Of a stretch of DNA of 64,000 nucleotides, positions 24,569-38,233 are shown piece after piece. Under the pieces are notes generated by a model. That model was not told the DNA's origin and did no database searches. It saw nothing but the letters and a program-made list of their open reading frames with translations. The position numbers and the translations under genes were made by a program. Origin of the DNA: Diploscapter coronatus (taxonomy: Eukaryota > Nematoda > Chromadorea > Rhabditida > Rhabditidae); contig OZ038422.1 in NCBI GenBank assembly GCA_964036155.1, forward strand, positions 68,781,201-68,845,200, written 5' to 3'. The stretch's first letter is position 1. Each line of letters opens with the position of its first letter.

Positions 24569-26686
24569 ACAACCAACTTCTTTGTTTTTATTTGAATAAA
24601 ATTTGCTGTTATTCATTTGTTGTGAATAAAGTTCTTATTTGAAAACTTGTATCTCTTCAACAAGGTTGAAATGGTTGTGTGCATGCTTGATTGGAAAATT
24701 TATCTTGCTCATTTTGTTATTTTTTTATCACCTTCGACCCAACTCTTTCTTCCTTTCTCTGACCACCTGCACTCTTTCAGCGTCTCCTTCTTTCATTGAC
24801 CCTTGGACACTTTCCAGCGCGCCAAATTTAGGCGGGAGAGCTAATCTTGCCGAAGAGATATGAAAAAAGGGTTACAACTTTTAAAAATGTTAGGAGCGGG
24901 AGAAGTATACAATAAAAACTATACGACAACATATTAGTCAAAATACTGTTCACTGCATCTTCTAAATCTCAAGCTGATTGCAATTGTGAAAGCCTGTGTA
25001 AATTGAACATCACAAGCCGAAGTTATCACTGGACAAATTCCTGCTTCGAGGTTAAATCCATTACGGCTCCGTTTCAGAAAATCGAGAACATATTCATGAA
25101 GTCGAAACTGCGCAACAATAATTCAGAAGTAAATTTTCAACAAAATGCAATACATTTGCGGTTATTTATCAAATTGGATTTGCACGCACTTTTAAATAAT
25201 AACTTTTTATTAGTTGTTTCAACTGCAGCCTGTTTAATTATTATTCAGTGAAAATCTTTATTATTTCGTAGGTATAAAATGCCAGATTTGCGCCGTTTTC
25301 AACGAACAATCTACTGATAAATTTATACTGATCTACAACTGAAATGTCGAATGAATGATACATCTTAAAATCGTGTTTTTGTTTGAACTTTTCTGTCTCC
25401 AATAAATATTTATATTCGTCTTGTATGAGCGTGAGTTTATGGCATACAAAATTTGTCAAGATTTTGACTAAATAAAATGCAAGTTAGATATGAGAAAAAG
25501 GATTATGATTATTTGAAACAAATAAAATGGGTCGTCGTGGAATTGAGAATTGAATTAGAGCAACGAAATGAATGAAAAGAGGAAGATTCGCAGAGGATTT
25601 CGAGTGTCAGTTACTGAATTCGACAGTCAAATCACTGATCAAAAACCGTGTCGTGTTGATTATTATATTTTAAGCAGGAAATATTATTTCGAAGTAAAAT
25701 ATTTGCGAAAAGAAACGTTATTTACGATGTCGTTGAAATGCTTTCCGTAGACTTTCAACAAATACTACAAACAACGTCCCTAAAATGGATATGGTTGGAT
25801 TGTAATCTGAAAATGAAATGAATGTGTGAATGAAATGAGCACAGCGGTCGAGTGGAATGGCAAGCCAATTGGCCGGTTGCAAATCTGTCTGCACAACAAA
25901 CAGACTATGCGTAGAAGCTAACGGCTATGTCAAATTGAAACCCTATTCAGAAAGGAAGGAATCTGAATATGAGAAGAAAGAGCTTCGAGATTATTGTCTA
26001 AGTATTCCTAAAGTATCTCGAAACTCTCAAATGAATATTATGTCAGCACCGATTTTCCAAAGTTTCTATTCCATTTATAGTCGTAGAGAATTTACAGTTA
26101 TTTCGAGAATGGAACAGAAATATAGCCTGAGAACGGATGTGTGTTGAAATGTCGTTGTTTGATATGGTCATTTAGATGATGAGTGAGCCATCCACCACTT
26201 CAGAATTCAGTAGAAAATCACAACGTTTGGATCTAATTTCTATGGTTATCAGAGGTAGCGAAGAGTATTTGATTTAGCAATAAATCAACGGATAAGTGAT
26301 ATGGTCAACTCGGTCAAATGTAATAGAATTTCTCATGTTTGATGAACTGAATTTGAACACTTTTGATGTCGAAATGGAATGGCAAGAAATGAGGAAATGG
26401 TGAATTGTCGCAGCAAAGTTCGAGGGAAATGAAGCATTACAAAGGGATGAGGAGGTGCAGAGTTCTTAGAATAGAAGGGATTTCTACTTGATTACTCAGA
26501 AAATGGAATCACCCTTCAATTCCACCCGATTGTCGAGTATTCATCGAAAATATGAAAAGAGATTGGAATTATTATCGCTGTGCAATCAAATTCCAAATCA
26601 AATGGGTCAAATGGACCAATCATCCAGTCATCCAGCTGAGGTGCAAGTTGCATAATTCGGAAATCACGACTTCTCTTTTCTATGCT
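24569..26686. other. Intergenic between H2B and FERM gene 3' end
   Basis: Convergent 3' ends. Several open frames of 60-96 codons occur (for example 25857-26147) but none has a motif, signal peptide or splice support. I call no gene. Confidence 0.5.
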
Positions 26687-29600
26687 CTACATAACCATTG
26701 ATGGCCTCTGTACATACGAAGGAGGGGGTGGTAACATCGTGAAGCTAGAATAATGAACATTAAAATTGATTGATAAGTCGGTTAATTACCCATTAGTGGT
26801 GTTTTCTTTCTGAACGACACCATTTGGCGTGAAGCCCAGAGAGGCCGAGTCTATGAAATAGCCATTCCCATTTGCATTACGAATTCCACCATTCGAATAC
26901 ACGCTCACTGAAATTTCATAGAATAAAAACGTCAGTTTATTTACTTTCTGAAATGTTCATTAATACAACTGTTTTGTTAATATTATTCCGCTCATCGATT
27001 TTGAAATATTTCATTTTTACAATTCTAAAAGGTAGGTAATTAAATTGACCTCAAAATTTTTAAAGTCGAAATTAAAAATGGCAAGAATATTTTTCCTGAT
27101 CAATTTTCTTCTAATTAAAAATTGTAATAACAAAATAAACGAACCGTAGGATCCACCGGGTTGGCAACTGTCTGCTCCAGTGGAGGTCAAATCGATGCAG
27201 GAGGACGAGGGTCTGCGATGGTGAGCAGAGACCATGTTCTTGTTCTCGTGCAGAAGCTGACGGAGCAGGGGACGACTCATCACTTCGGTCATTTCTTCCT
27301 GCAAGGTAAATGCGTACAAAATGATATTGAGTGCTCTTTCGAAACCGCTAGATCTTTAAGGAAAAGTGCATCGAAAAAGAGTAAGTCGTGTTTCCGAAAA
27401 AAGCTGTATAAAAATGTAAAAGTCACCTTGTCTCGGAAGAAATTATCCTGATTGAAGTGAGCGGCAGTTGCAGAGGCAGGAGGGAAAGCAGGCTGACCAC
27501 CTGCAGCTTCTGCGGGCAGACCGGCTGGTGTGTATTGGACTGAATCCAGATCCAATCTGAAAAATAATCAATTATCAAAATTTCAAGGTTACTGTTAAAG
27601 GTACCTATGCGGATGTTCATAAGGAGGTGGATTTTTTGGTCGAGTTGGAGCGTAGAGCGAATGAGCGTGATGCAGGGAGTTCGTAATTTGTTGATCTTTT
27701 AATGGGATCTGAATTGTCGGGCAATCATTTCTCGAACTTCACGAAAGTTGTCTTACATTTCTGACATTGTAAGCCGTGTTGAGATGGTTGTGATAGTGAC
27801 TGGGCATGGACTGCACCCGACTGATTGGGTGGGCGATGCGCGTTGGCTGCGGAGTCTTCTTCGTGAATCGACCATTAGAAGGACCGGGGGCACAGTCGAT
27901 GAAACTCGACACAGAAGGGTTGATCCAGAACTGCAAGAGAAACATCGTTAAGGCTCGATAATTTTCATTAGTCTATGACCAATTCGAATTTCTCAAAATT
28001 CTTGAAACACTCAAAAGAGAAATGAATTAACGAAACTATTTTAATCGAATTGCGAAGCAAAAAAGTTGAAAAGATTACCTCCGAATCGAATCTCGGATCG
28101 ATATTGCCATTTCTGATCTGCATCTGCGGCATGTGCATCTGCATCCACTGCTGCTGCGAGGGTGGGGAGTAGGAACGAGTCTGCTGAGCACGAGCCTGGG
28201 CCTGCACTTGGTCGATCGACATTGACTGGATGACCGGCATTTTGACAGAAACGGAAGGTGCAGAGGCCTCCACATATTGGAGTGGGGCTTGGTAGAGACC
28301 TGCGGTGCGTAGATCGTGCAGGGAGGATGATTGAATGGGTCCTACAAAGACAAAATGAAAATAACATTTCAGGTTAAGAAAACAGAAGGTTCTCATTTTT
28401 CAAAGGTACTATTAGAAATGTACAAAATTTCAATTTCGGTGTAGGAGACTCATCAACATCGACTCGAAAATTTCCGAATCACATTTATAAATACTGCAAA
28501 ACGTCTAAGTGATTTACTTCCATTAACAGTTTGAATCAATGTGTCCACTAACCTGTGTTAGTGCCGACAGTGCTGGTTGCAGGAGCAGTTGTAGTGATGA
28601 TTGTGGTCGTGGACCTGAGGGTGGACTCTGCGTCCTCTGCATTGAGATGTGCTTCGTTCTGGGTCAGATGATGGAATCCATTTGTATTGGCGAGCAATTC
28701 GGGGAGGATTTCATTGGAGTGCTGGACAGAGTTACTCCTCGACCCCGAGGAAGATCGGTAGAGCAGTCCATCTGCGGTGTGGTGCAGCTGGCTGCCTACA
28801 TTCGAACTATAGCCTCCAGTCCCTGTCAGCAGTTGTTCTGCCGCATCTGCCCTCTGCCCGAATTTGGTGTTGTAATTCACATCCACAGGCACTGAGCGGG
28901 TCATCAAATCGGGTGGTTGGAAGGAAGAAGTTGAATCAACACTAGATGGGCGGCTAAAACTAGAAAATTCTAAGATTAAAATAAAGGAAATATCTCACTT
29001 GTCAATCCCATTCAACATTCTCTGCTCATTTATGATGAGAGGATGAGGTAAATCCTGAATCATTGAAATTAGAATAGAAACATCTGATGATTTTCTTACC
29101 AAGAACAAATCAGCCCTTCTCTCGATGGCTCTTTCAATGCTATTCTCGCTGATCTCACTCGACTGACTGGCAGCCCTTTCCTGTCGGATACCTGCAATTC
29201 ATTCTCTATCAATCTGTCCATGTCTATAATGCCTCACTATCTAGCTGTTGCATCCTCTCGAACTTCAACTCCAGATTGGAGTCTATTCGAATTCGATCTC
29301 TCTGCTTCGAGGACGTCGAGCCTTGTCCCCTGTGATCGCACGCACTGCTCAGAGAATCACAATCTACAAAATTTATGAACTAATATATGAAATATTATCT
29401 GAAAATTCAGATGATTTCATGTAGAAAATTATCTATAACTGACTGATATGCCAATTCATGGTTGGAAAATTTTGAAGCACGTATTGAAATATATCGTTTT
29501 TCTTATTATCCTTTAACACAAAATATGATTTTCAAAAATATGCCCACCTTTCTCGGCGTCTCCGCTCGCAATCCCGCTCGTCGTATTCGACGATGTTGAC

Positions 29601-32600
29601 AGGCGATCGACGCTCTTCTCCTGAATCCGTGCATATTCAACGAGTTATAAGGTCGAGTAATCTACCTGATATGGCTGAGGAATGGGCGCCTTTCCTGCGT
29701 AGAGGTGTTGCATGACGAGGAGAGTCTGATGCACGGCTCGACACAACTCTAGCAAATATCTGCAAGATTTTAATAGATTCGAAATATTCAGAAGATATAT
29801 ATAGAGTTAGCAAATTGTGTGTGCAGCGATTATCATCCCTTTTAATAATTCTGTGATAATTTTTGAAATTGTTATCTATACAGGCCAAAAAATGAAACTA
29901 CGTCTATGTAATAGTCATTTCGAGAATTTAGATATCAATAAATACGATTTCAGGAAGACCAAATTTGGCTAGAATTATCTTAATAACTCAATACAATACC
30001 TAGTTTTGCTATCGCTTTGTGCGTAGAGGGACATCTTGGTTCCATCCGATCCAATAATGGTTAGTTTCTTCCTGTCAAAAGAGAGCCTAGTGACTCTGCT
30101 CCAGCACAGGCTTCTGAGTGGAATCCTTTCGCCCTGCACCCCTATGTCGCACATCTCGATTCCCCTAAATTCACCCAGTCAGTCCATCCATCTCCCCTTC
30201 CTTCCTTCTATTTCTGTACCTGGCATTGATCGCGAGGACCGCATTGTCAGCTGTGTCCATTTTGTGTCTGCGCAGCCCATACAAATGACAGTTCAGGGCA
30301 AATGGCTGTCTGAAACTCAACATCATGAAAACAATAAGCGATTTCGTAATGCTTGACTAAAATATAGAATATTGAAAATTGAATGTGTTTTGATATGAAA
30401 TAATGTAGATATCGTACGACTTTTTTTTTGCAAATCAAAGTTTTTATCATCATGCTTATGCAGATACACATACAGGGTGTTCATTAATTATCTATAACTC
30501 TATTGAAGCCATCATATGTTAAAAATCCAAAATCGTCACAAATGCTATAAATGGGGCACTACTATTTTGAATCCCTATATAGGTAGGCTAAAAACATTTC
30601 AAAACTCTTATCACCGATAGGAGACTAATTTCTCATTGTGCCTCATTGAAAACCAAAATATTGGTCATCGCTGAACTGAATCTCAACGACGAATACATGA
30701 TTGGAAGCAACCGAAATTTTGGCTTAAATTATTATCCTTAGCCATATGATGAAATACATGTGAATTTTATAATGTTTTCAACAATTTTCAACAACTTGCT
30801 GCTTTTAAAATATCAAAGTTTTCTTTTTGTAAAGCCTGAAAAAGCATACTTGATGCAAGTGTTACCATACCACAATCTCAACGCAGTATATTCAAATTTT
30901 GTGAAATTTAACCAGATAACAATTTCTAATGCAATATTTCGAAAAATACTAAATTCTGTCCAATTCGATGTATACTATTGAAAATATGAATGCTTGAACA
31001 GCGTCATAGATAATTAATGAACATCCTGTATAATGTGGAAAGAGGCATAATTAAAAAAATAATTATTTTTTACTAATCTTATTGAAATATTGAGTTGAAT
31101 TCCATTCTTCGATCCTACCTACACAAATGATAAATTTTTAACTTATCAGATCAGAATAAAAAGCGCAGTAATGGATACCTGCTAGCTTCTGTGGCGAATT
31201 TGATCATAGCCTGATGTCGTTTCATATCCTTCAGGTCTTCACAGGCAGCAGGCATGTTTTTCCGCACATATTCTAGGCCTCGTTCATTGATCACCCACAA
31301 CGGAAAGTACTGTTCTGGTCGGAAATCGCTGAAATCGTATTTTGTGAATATCTCAAGAATTTTTAAAGGTTAATATTTTCCACAATTTTTTCATAAAATG
31401 AGCTGATCTCAGCACACGTAAAGCTATCTACAGACGGTGCAAACTCCGTTGCTGTATTCAGAAGACCGTCGTGTAAATCTCTTCATCGATCAGATCATTT
31501 CATTTCAATCTTGCTGCATTGCGCCCAACTCACTACCACTGAGCTATGGGTCTCCTAGTTACTCCCCTTTCTTTCTTCACATCTTTCACTCGTTTGTGTA
31601 TTTCAAAAATTGAAGCTTATTGAGGAAATTCATCAAGTTGAATGAAAGATGCAAAAGAAAACTTTTTATAAGGTTAGGTGAGGGCTAGAAAAGAAAATAC
31701 TTTAAAATGTGTAAGTCATTTTATAGGCCATTGTGGTGTAGAAGTTCATAATTTTCATATATCGACAATATCGTAAATTTCAACTAGGTGAACCTTCTAA
31801 TAAATAAATAAATAAAAAATAATAATAATAATAAAAAGAAAGATTCTTACCCCGAGCAATCGCATTCTCGATCGACTTTGAGTGCCAAAGAAGCCATCTC
31901 CCAGCACCGTTCCTCAGACACAGAGCTCCTTCCCGACCAATGGTCGAGCAGGTTGTCCTTCAGCTGCAGGTAGTAATGCTCAATTGCCTTGATACAGCTG
32001 AAATCGAATCGTCAATACTTCAAATTTGTATCACAAATCTCACGTCAACTGTCCAACTTGATCGATATAAACCCGAACTCGGAAATACAGAACCAACAAA
32101 GGCCAGTGCTCTGTGCTGCGGTTGTGCTGAAATTAGATATTTTCACTTAAGTATTTTTTTTTTTAAATATTCCAACCCAATTTCCGAATCTCGGCTGCTT
32201 CGGTGCATATTTTGCGATTTTCTGTGCAGGATCCAGAAAGAAATACTCGTGTCGAGGTTGGTCACCGCCTGAATAAAATTAAAATCCAAAAAGTTCATTT
32301 TTGCAATGATAAAAATGCGTGTGTGGAACTTGAGACGGCAAAAGTAGATATCATTAAAAACTTTATCTTGGGAGTTAGACCTTACGTATTTAAAAAGGAA
32401 AAAAGTTGAGAATTAAAACTTGAAACATTTTCAAAAAACGAGAATAAATTTACCATGATATTGCTCTGGTTCAATGGAAAAAGGCTTGAAAATTGTAATG
32501 AACAGAAATCCACAACTAACCAATTCCTTCAGTGGGTTGCCTGAGCGCCAACCCAAACAGTTTGTCATCAGTGATTTCCAATTGCTCGCCCACCTTCCAC

Positions 32601-33427
32601 AGGACATCGTGCACCTTCGTCTTTTGCTGAAATTCACCGTTGCTCTTCGACGTCTTCGTTATTTCCTTACCGAGACAGCGATGAAGAATGTCTCCTTTGT
32701 GAGCGTGTGCACGGCTACATAGGTCTGTCCCTGCTTGATGCTCGAGGCCGAAGTGAACACTGATGGATCTGAAAACAGTTTTCTAATGAGTTTTCATAAG
32801 TAGTTTATCAAAGATCTCATACATTATTTTTGCCAAAATAGAATATTCGATAACTTCAGATAACAGAATGAAGTATGTAGTTTTAAAAATTTAGTACACA
32901 GACGTCATTTTTGAATTTTTTGGCAAATCGTTTTAGTTTGAAATTGGAACATTTCCAAAACACATAAAACAAGACGAATGAAAGTTAGCCAAATTCCTAC
33001 TGAAACTGACTGGAAAATAGACAAGGAGAAAATGTTTCCAAACTTGCATTTTTTATTTTCCAAAATGGAAACGATGATTATTTTGATCTTTGCTACTGGG
33101 GTGGTATTGAAAGTTTTACAACTAGGTTTGCTCAAAAAATTAGTTTACAAAACCCCTGTTCTCAAATCTCATCAAAATTTCAGGTACCCTTTAAGATTCA
33201 GTTTGAAAATTTCGTTTACGCAAAATTCGCCAATTTTAGCATATTCAAATTTGAGCATTTGCGCTCTCTATTCATAGGAATGCATATTCAAAATGTTTAC
33301 CTGAAGTTTCCCCCGAATTGCTTGACGAGGGCTGAGTGAGGTGCTGAGGCAATCTGCTGGAGTTGAGTGGATGCAGCAGTCGGTCAGAAGCCCGACTCGA
33401 ACTGGGAGTGGAGCAGATTGAGTCCAT
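26687..33427 (-). CDS. FERM-domain protein, FRMD6/Expanded-like, with two PPxY motifs
   Basis: Exons from the start: 33301-33427, 32671-32768, 32521-32626, 32177-32268, 32044-32126, 31851-31997, 31179-31328, 30220-30309, 30000-30164, 29666-29759, 29548-29620, 29238-29363, 29100-29191, 28999-29054, 28553-28953, 28079-28341, 27757-27930, 27605-27708, 27427-27556, 27145-27298, 26790-26907, 26687-26744. They close in frame at 966 residues. Residues about 50-375 form a FERM domain. F1 includes DDKLFGLALRQ and EYFFLDPAQKIAKYAP, F2 LYFRVRVYI...HYYLQLKDN and YFPLWVINERGLEYV, F3 WSRVTRLSFDRKKLTI. F1 and F2 wording fits the FRMD1/FRMD6/Expanded class better than ERM or Merlin. The long Ser/Gln-rich tail has PPPY (806-809) and PPSY (955-958), candidate WW-domain ligands. 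Role at the cell cortex upstream of Hippo/YAP is inferred. The first exon stays open to its acceptor at 33505, so an upstream start exon is possible. Confidence 0.8.
30473..31028. mobile_element. TA-flanked inverted-repeat MITE in FERM intron, 556 bp
   Basis: The left end CAGGGTGTTCATTAATTATC and right end GATAATTAATGAACATCCTG are inverted copies flanked by TA (30471-30472, 31029-31030). The ends resemble those of mariner-type MITEs and share CAGGGTG with the element at 14692. It lies within the intron between exons 30220-30309 and 31179-31328. No transposase. Confidence 0.8.
31533..31546 (-). other. tRNA A-box-like sequence without B box
   Basis: On the minus strand TAGCTCAGTGGTAG matches the internal A box of tRNA genes, within a FERM intron. 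The following 80 bases give no matching B box (GWTCRANNC) and no anticodon arm I trust. It may be a tRNA-derived repeat head or a decayed tRNA. Confidence 0.3.
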
Positions 33428-36400
33428 CAGAGCAGAAGGAATCGGGCAAGTGCACTGCGGACATACAGCACAATCAGAAGAGGGCGCACATCGATTCGAG
33501 GGTGCCTGAAACTAACCCAATCAGCCAAATTAGTCTATCACTTCTCCACAAGTGTCATACGATTTTTGCATCACACTTTGTAAAAATCGATATCGACCAT
33601 CAGCGAAGAAATTACAGAAAAAAATTTATTAGATGAGACGGGCAAAATGTTGGGAATGAAATGAATGAGAAGGGAGAGGGGAGGAATGAATTCGGTGACA
33701 TTCTAACTGTTCTAAGAGTTTGATGAAGACATGGAGAAGACATGAAAGAATGAGAAAATGCAAACAAATTCGAGAAGGAGAGGCAAATCAATGAAACTGA
33801 CTGATCAGATTGATGAAATTGAATGGAATTGATGGAGTTAGGAGGCAGAAATGAAATACTTGGTAGGGCAGATTTCAATGATAAGCGAGAATATCCAGGA
33901 AATTGACAAAAACAAGACGAAGAGCGTTTGGTCAATAGAAAATAGGCGACAGTCATCTGTAAAATATGCGCATTTAGCTAAACACTAAAAGAATCATCGA
34001 GGAGATTCAGACATTTAGGCAGAAGCGAGGCAGACGAAATAAATCATAGCACTGGAGATCGACGATGAAATATGAACAATGAAATGCAAACATCGATAGA
34101 AAACACAGGGCAAGGGAAGAAGGCAGAAGGCAGCTGGACGGAAATCGAAGCTGGCAAATCGAAACGAAGCAAAGCGAGGCAAAACGAATACTGTAAAGTT
34201 GGCTGTTACAACGAATTGAGACGGCAAAAAGACGAAGCGTGAAGAATCGAAGAATGTTGAGAGACGAGGAGAGGGTGCGCAGAGGAAGCGATTGAAGATG
34301 GAATCGAGATGGGGAAGCACAGATGATGGAAGAGTAAAAATAGAAAAGATGATAAGGAGAAAGCAAGTCAAATGCAGCTCATCCAGCTTGGGTCAGGCGA
34401 ATTCAATCGACCTCACACTTATCTCTATCAATTCCTATTTCTGGTTCAAAACATCATAAAGGTAAAAATGTAACCGTAGCGAGTAAAGGAATAAATAGTC
34501 GTACTTTCTTTTGCAAGCTTTTGTAAGCCATCGATAAGACGAGGAAAAACTGCATAAGGTCATTCGATTGCATATGCAAATAGCTCTGTCCCTTTGGCCT
34601 GTGCTACGCCCCGACTTCACCTGTGTCGGCTGCCACATGGCTGCAGGCGATCGAAGCATTGTTCACATTCTTCACACCAAAACGACGCCAACAAGCTGAA
34701 GCAGAAGGGAAGCAGCAATGAAGAGATCGTGAAGCAGATAGAGAAAATAACTGCAGAAGGAGAGAAAAGAAGGAAGGGACGCAGAGGAAACAAGTTGACA
34801 GATACAGAAACAGAAATAGTGACAGAGTGACAGAGATAATCACATCACTGTCAAACTATCAGTTATCAGAAGGAGAACACCGCAAACGACAACAATCGAT
34901 AGACATCGACTGTGAATGGGCAGTTGAAAACGAAAAGGAGAAATGCGAAGAGAAAAACTGCAAGAAGATCCAATGCAGAGATATTCCAGCAGATAAACAT
35001 CTACACAAAAATATGCAATTGTTTTCATTGAATTTGGTGAATCTGCACAAAGAAAGAATTCCAGAAATTCTCTGGAATTTCTGACATCCCCAAACGAAAT
35101 GACAGAAAATGACGATGATTATGAACCAAAATAGATGCACTACATTACGCGATTAATTTCGAAATGATTGCATACATTTTTGATTTCTGAAAAACGAATA
35201 AGGAGGTGAAATTGATAAAATTCCTTTGGATGTTTGGAAGCCTCACAAGTCAGAGAGTCATTTTGAGGTGAACTTTCTGCTGGCTGATAATCAAATAATC
35301 AATCGATGCTCGCAGACAAATTCCTTCGTGAGAATAAAAAAAACCGAGGAGAAAATAGGGGAGGAAGAGAGGAGAAAATTGCAAATTAATAGGCCTAGCT
35401 GAATGACTGAATGATAGGGATTGTGATAAGAAGATAAGGAAGGGGAAGAGGGAGGCGAAGGAATGACAAGCCGAATTCCTTTCTCCCCTTTCAGCCTAAA
35501 TTCTCTAGGATTTGACACTTTGACTGATTCGAGTATTCCCATATTTGGCAATGTGCAAATTTTTCCTTATCATTGCATACTTTCCCTATCACCTATTTCT
35601 AATCTCTCTGCTACTGCTTTCTGCCCTATTACTTGCTTTATGATTCTAACACTGAATGAGAACAATATTTGTCGGACAAAAGAGATGCAATAAATTTAAA
35701 GTGGACCAGAAAATTGTATCAGAAAAAAACTGCGGGAGGAGAATGAGAAATGTGAGAGATTTGCTGCTTGCTGCAGTGAACAGAATGGAATCAAAAGGGC
35801 TATCAATTAGACAAAATTGCATGGAATTTGAGAGTGAGACAGTGAGGGGGAGAGAAAGACAGTCAGCAGGCAGAGAGTGAGATATCAGTGATGAACGGTG
35901 TTCTTACGGTATCACTGATGGTGGAATGAAGACGAGGCAGAGGGATTGATGCTGCAGCTATAAAGGGGCAGGGGGATTGCGGTGAAAATCGATAGAAGAA
36001 GAACGACAGACGATAGATATCAGAGGGGAGATGACCCACATGAACGGGAGAATAGGGAACGGGCAATCGACAGAACAGCAGAACAGGGAATGGAGATGCA
36101 AACAGCGGCGCGAAGCGAGAAAGCTGGACGCGGAGGTGTGAAGTTTTTTTAGATGAAGAAAAGGATGGACGATTTGATTGCAGAAAACCAAGGCCTAGAG
36201 AGAAGTGAGATTTGTAGTGCAAGAATATGAATATCTCTTTTCAGAAATATTCGGGATTAAATTGGAATGCCAATAAAATTGTCTCTAAAGTTTTGAATTG
36301 TGAGATCGAGCTGACCCAAAACGCTTATGTCGAAGTCCGAGTAAAAGCTCCTTCAATGAACTGTCCAGAAGCAAGCTTGGAAAGAATGTAACCGGAAACC

Positions 36401-36975
36401 GACTTCCGGAAATGAAATGAGAGTGATGCAATACAAGATGGACATTTCCGTAATTCGATCGATGAATTGTCGTCTCCATTTGTTGCAGATAAACAACAAT
36501 TTGCACCCTCTCTGTGTTGTTTCTGATTGGATTAACATTCCAAATTGTTGACATTTTGACAGATTTCGAGACGGCCAGAAAAAGAACAACGTGCAGCTTT
36601 TACAGCGGGAGAGAATGCAAATAGGAGATAGCCAGCAAGTGGTAGTCCATAAAGAAGTGATAAAATCGAGAAACCCAACGAGAAAATGACTGACAACGCG
36701 CACGACATTCGTTATCAAGGAATTAGTGAACATTAAATATTCGCAGAAGAAAACAAGGCATGAAGATGTGCAATAAATAGCTAGGGACTTCTAGATGAAG
36801 AAGTCACGTTTTAGCATGGTAGCTCCTTTGGATAAATTAAGCAATAAAAGCTTCATGAAAGTAGTGATAGAAAATTGCGGTTACAATTCGTTACATGGAT
36901 ATGCTGTCGTGTTTCATGATTTGAGGTTCTATCATGAACTTTTGGTAAATAATCTGGTATAAATTAGAAAGATTC

Positions 36976-37113
36976 TGGACCTGTACTAAACCTTCCCCCA
37001 GATGAAGTTAACCTCAAGTCAGGTTAATTCTGTCCCTCCCGAAATGCAGAGGAGATCGAGTTAACTAGACTAGCTAATCTGAAGTCAAGTTAGGGGGTTT
37101 AGTACGAGCCCTG
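36976..37113. repeat. Short inverted-repeat element
   Basis: The left part GGACCTGTACTAAACC and right part GGGGTTTAGTACGAGCCCTG are inverted copies, with further pairing through GTTAAC-type segments inside. About 138 bp, no coding content. It shares TTAACTAGACTAGCT-like wording with the element at 60989-61318, so the two may be related. Confidence 0.6.
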
Positions 37114-38219
37114 ATATTCTAGATCAGCAACCTTAAACAGCAATATAGGATAAAAGAAAAACAGTGATCTTGAATAGATAGTGGATAAGCTTATTTAATG
37201 ATCTATTATGCACGCTACTTTTTTCGTTTTCGAAAATGTATGGCACTTCCAAATTGTCGATAATTCGACATCTAGAGTATAGAAGTTATTTAGCGATCGA
37301 TTCAGTTAGAATAAACGGTAATCGATTATTGCATCAGTCAGTCAGTCAGTCAATAATAAACATTAATAAAATGTAGAAAAGTGAAGCGATAAAAAATGAC
37401 AATATTTTTGGTGATCGAGAAAGAGAAAATCGGGTATTTTTATAGAAGAAAAAGAAGACGAAGAAGAAGAAGATGGAATATGCGAAGAAGGAGCGTGAAA
37501 GGGAAGGTATCTCTGCATGTCTGTATGGAGGGGGGAGAGGAGAACCGGCCAGGGCTGTTGGCTGATGGGCGATGGGTGATATGATACGGGCAGCGGGCAA
37601 TGCATTGGAATGTAGAATGCAGAATGCAGAAGACAACACATAGAATGCGAAAAGAAGAAGATGAAACGAGAAGAGAAAAGGTTTGAAATGACAACACTTT
37701 CCCATATTTCAACTATGTAACCACACAATCGCACATTCTCGTGGTATTATTCCAGACTGTGTTATCACTATTTTCAATTATCAAATTATGGTTTACAGTA
37801 CATTCACTACTAATCATGTGCTGCTTGTTGTTGTCACAAATTCTCGTCAAGAACATTATTTACTTAGCACTTCGCCTTTCATAAATGATATCAAATTTAC
37901 TCTCAACTTTGACGATGTGGGAAAATTCGCCAAATGCAATCAATTCTTTGTAAGGAGAGAAAGGAATTTCAATTCCGATCATTCATCGTCTGAATCTGAA
38001 TGATAAACCGTTGATAGGGGATAGGCTGGTTGCTGGCAGCCACATGAGAGGGAAAGAGGAATTCGACTTTCTCCTAGAAATGGACGATTGAAGTCGAGAG
38101 TGAAATGACGAGAATGAAAGAATGACCCCTGTACCTATGCATGGAAGAGGGAACAGGGGATAATAAGGAAAGTCGATGAATCCGAACAGCGGAAGGGTCA
38201 AAGGGAGAATGGAATAAAA

Positions 38220-38233
38220 GGGGGGGGGGGGGG
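38220..38233 (+). repeat. Poly-G run
   Basis: Fourteen consecutive G residues. The length may be affected by sequencing error. It could form G-quadruplex structure. Confidence 0.8.

Noticed and set aside
37326..37360. Short tandem TCAG run considered as part of a CRISPR-like or satellite array.
   Set aside because: Only four or five 4-bp units without spacers. No CRISPR array exists in this eukaryotic window.
33612..37734. Many minus-strand open frames of 90-126 codons rich in Ser, Leu, Phe and Pro.
   Set aside because: They are translations of low-complexity pyrimidine-rich DNA in several overlapping frames, with no motifs or splice structure.
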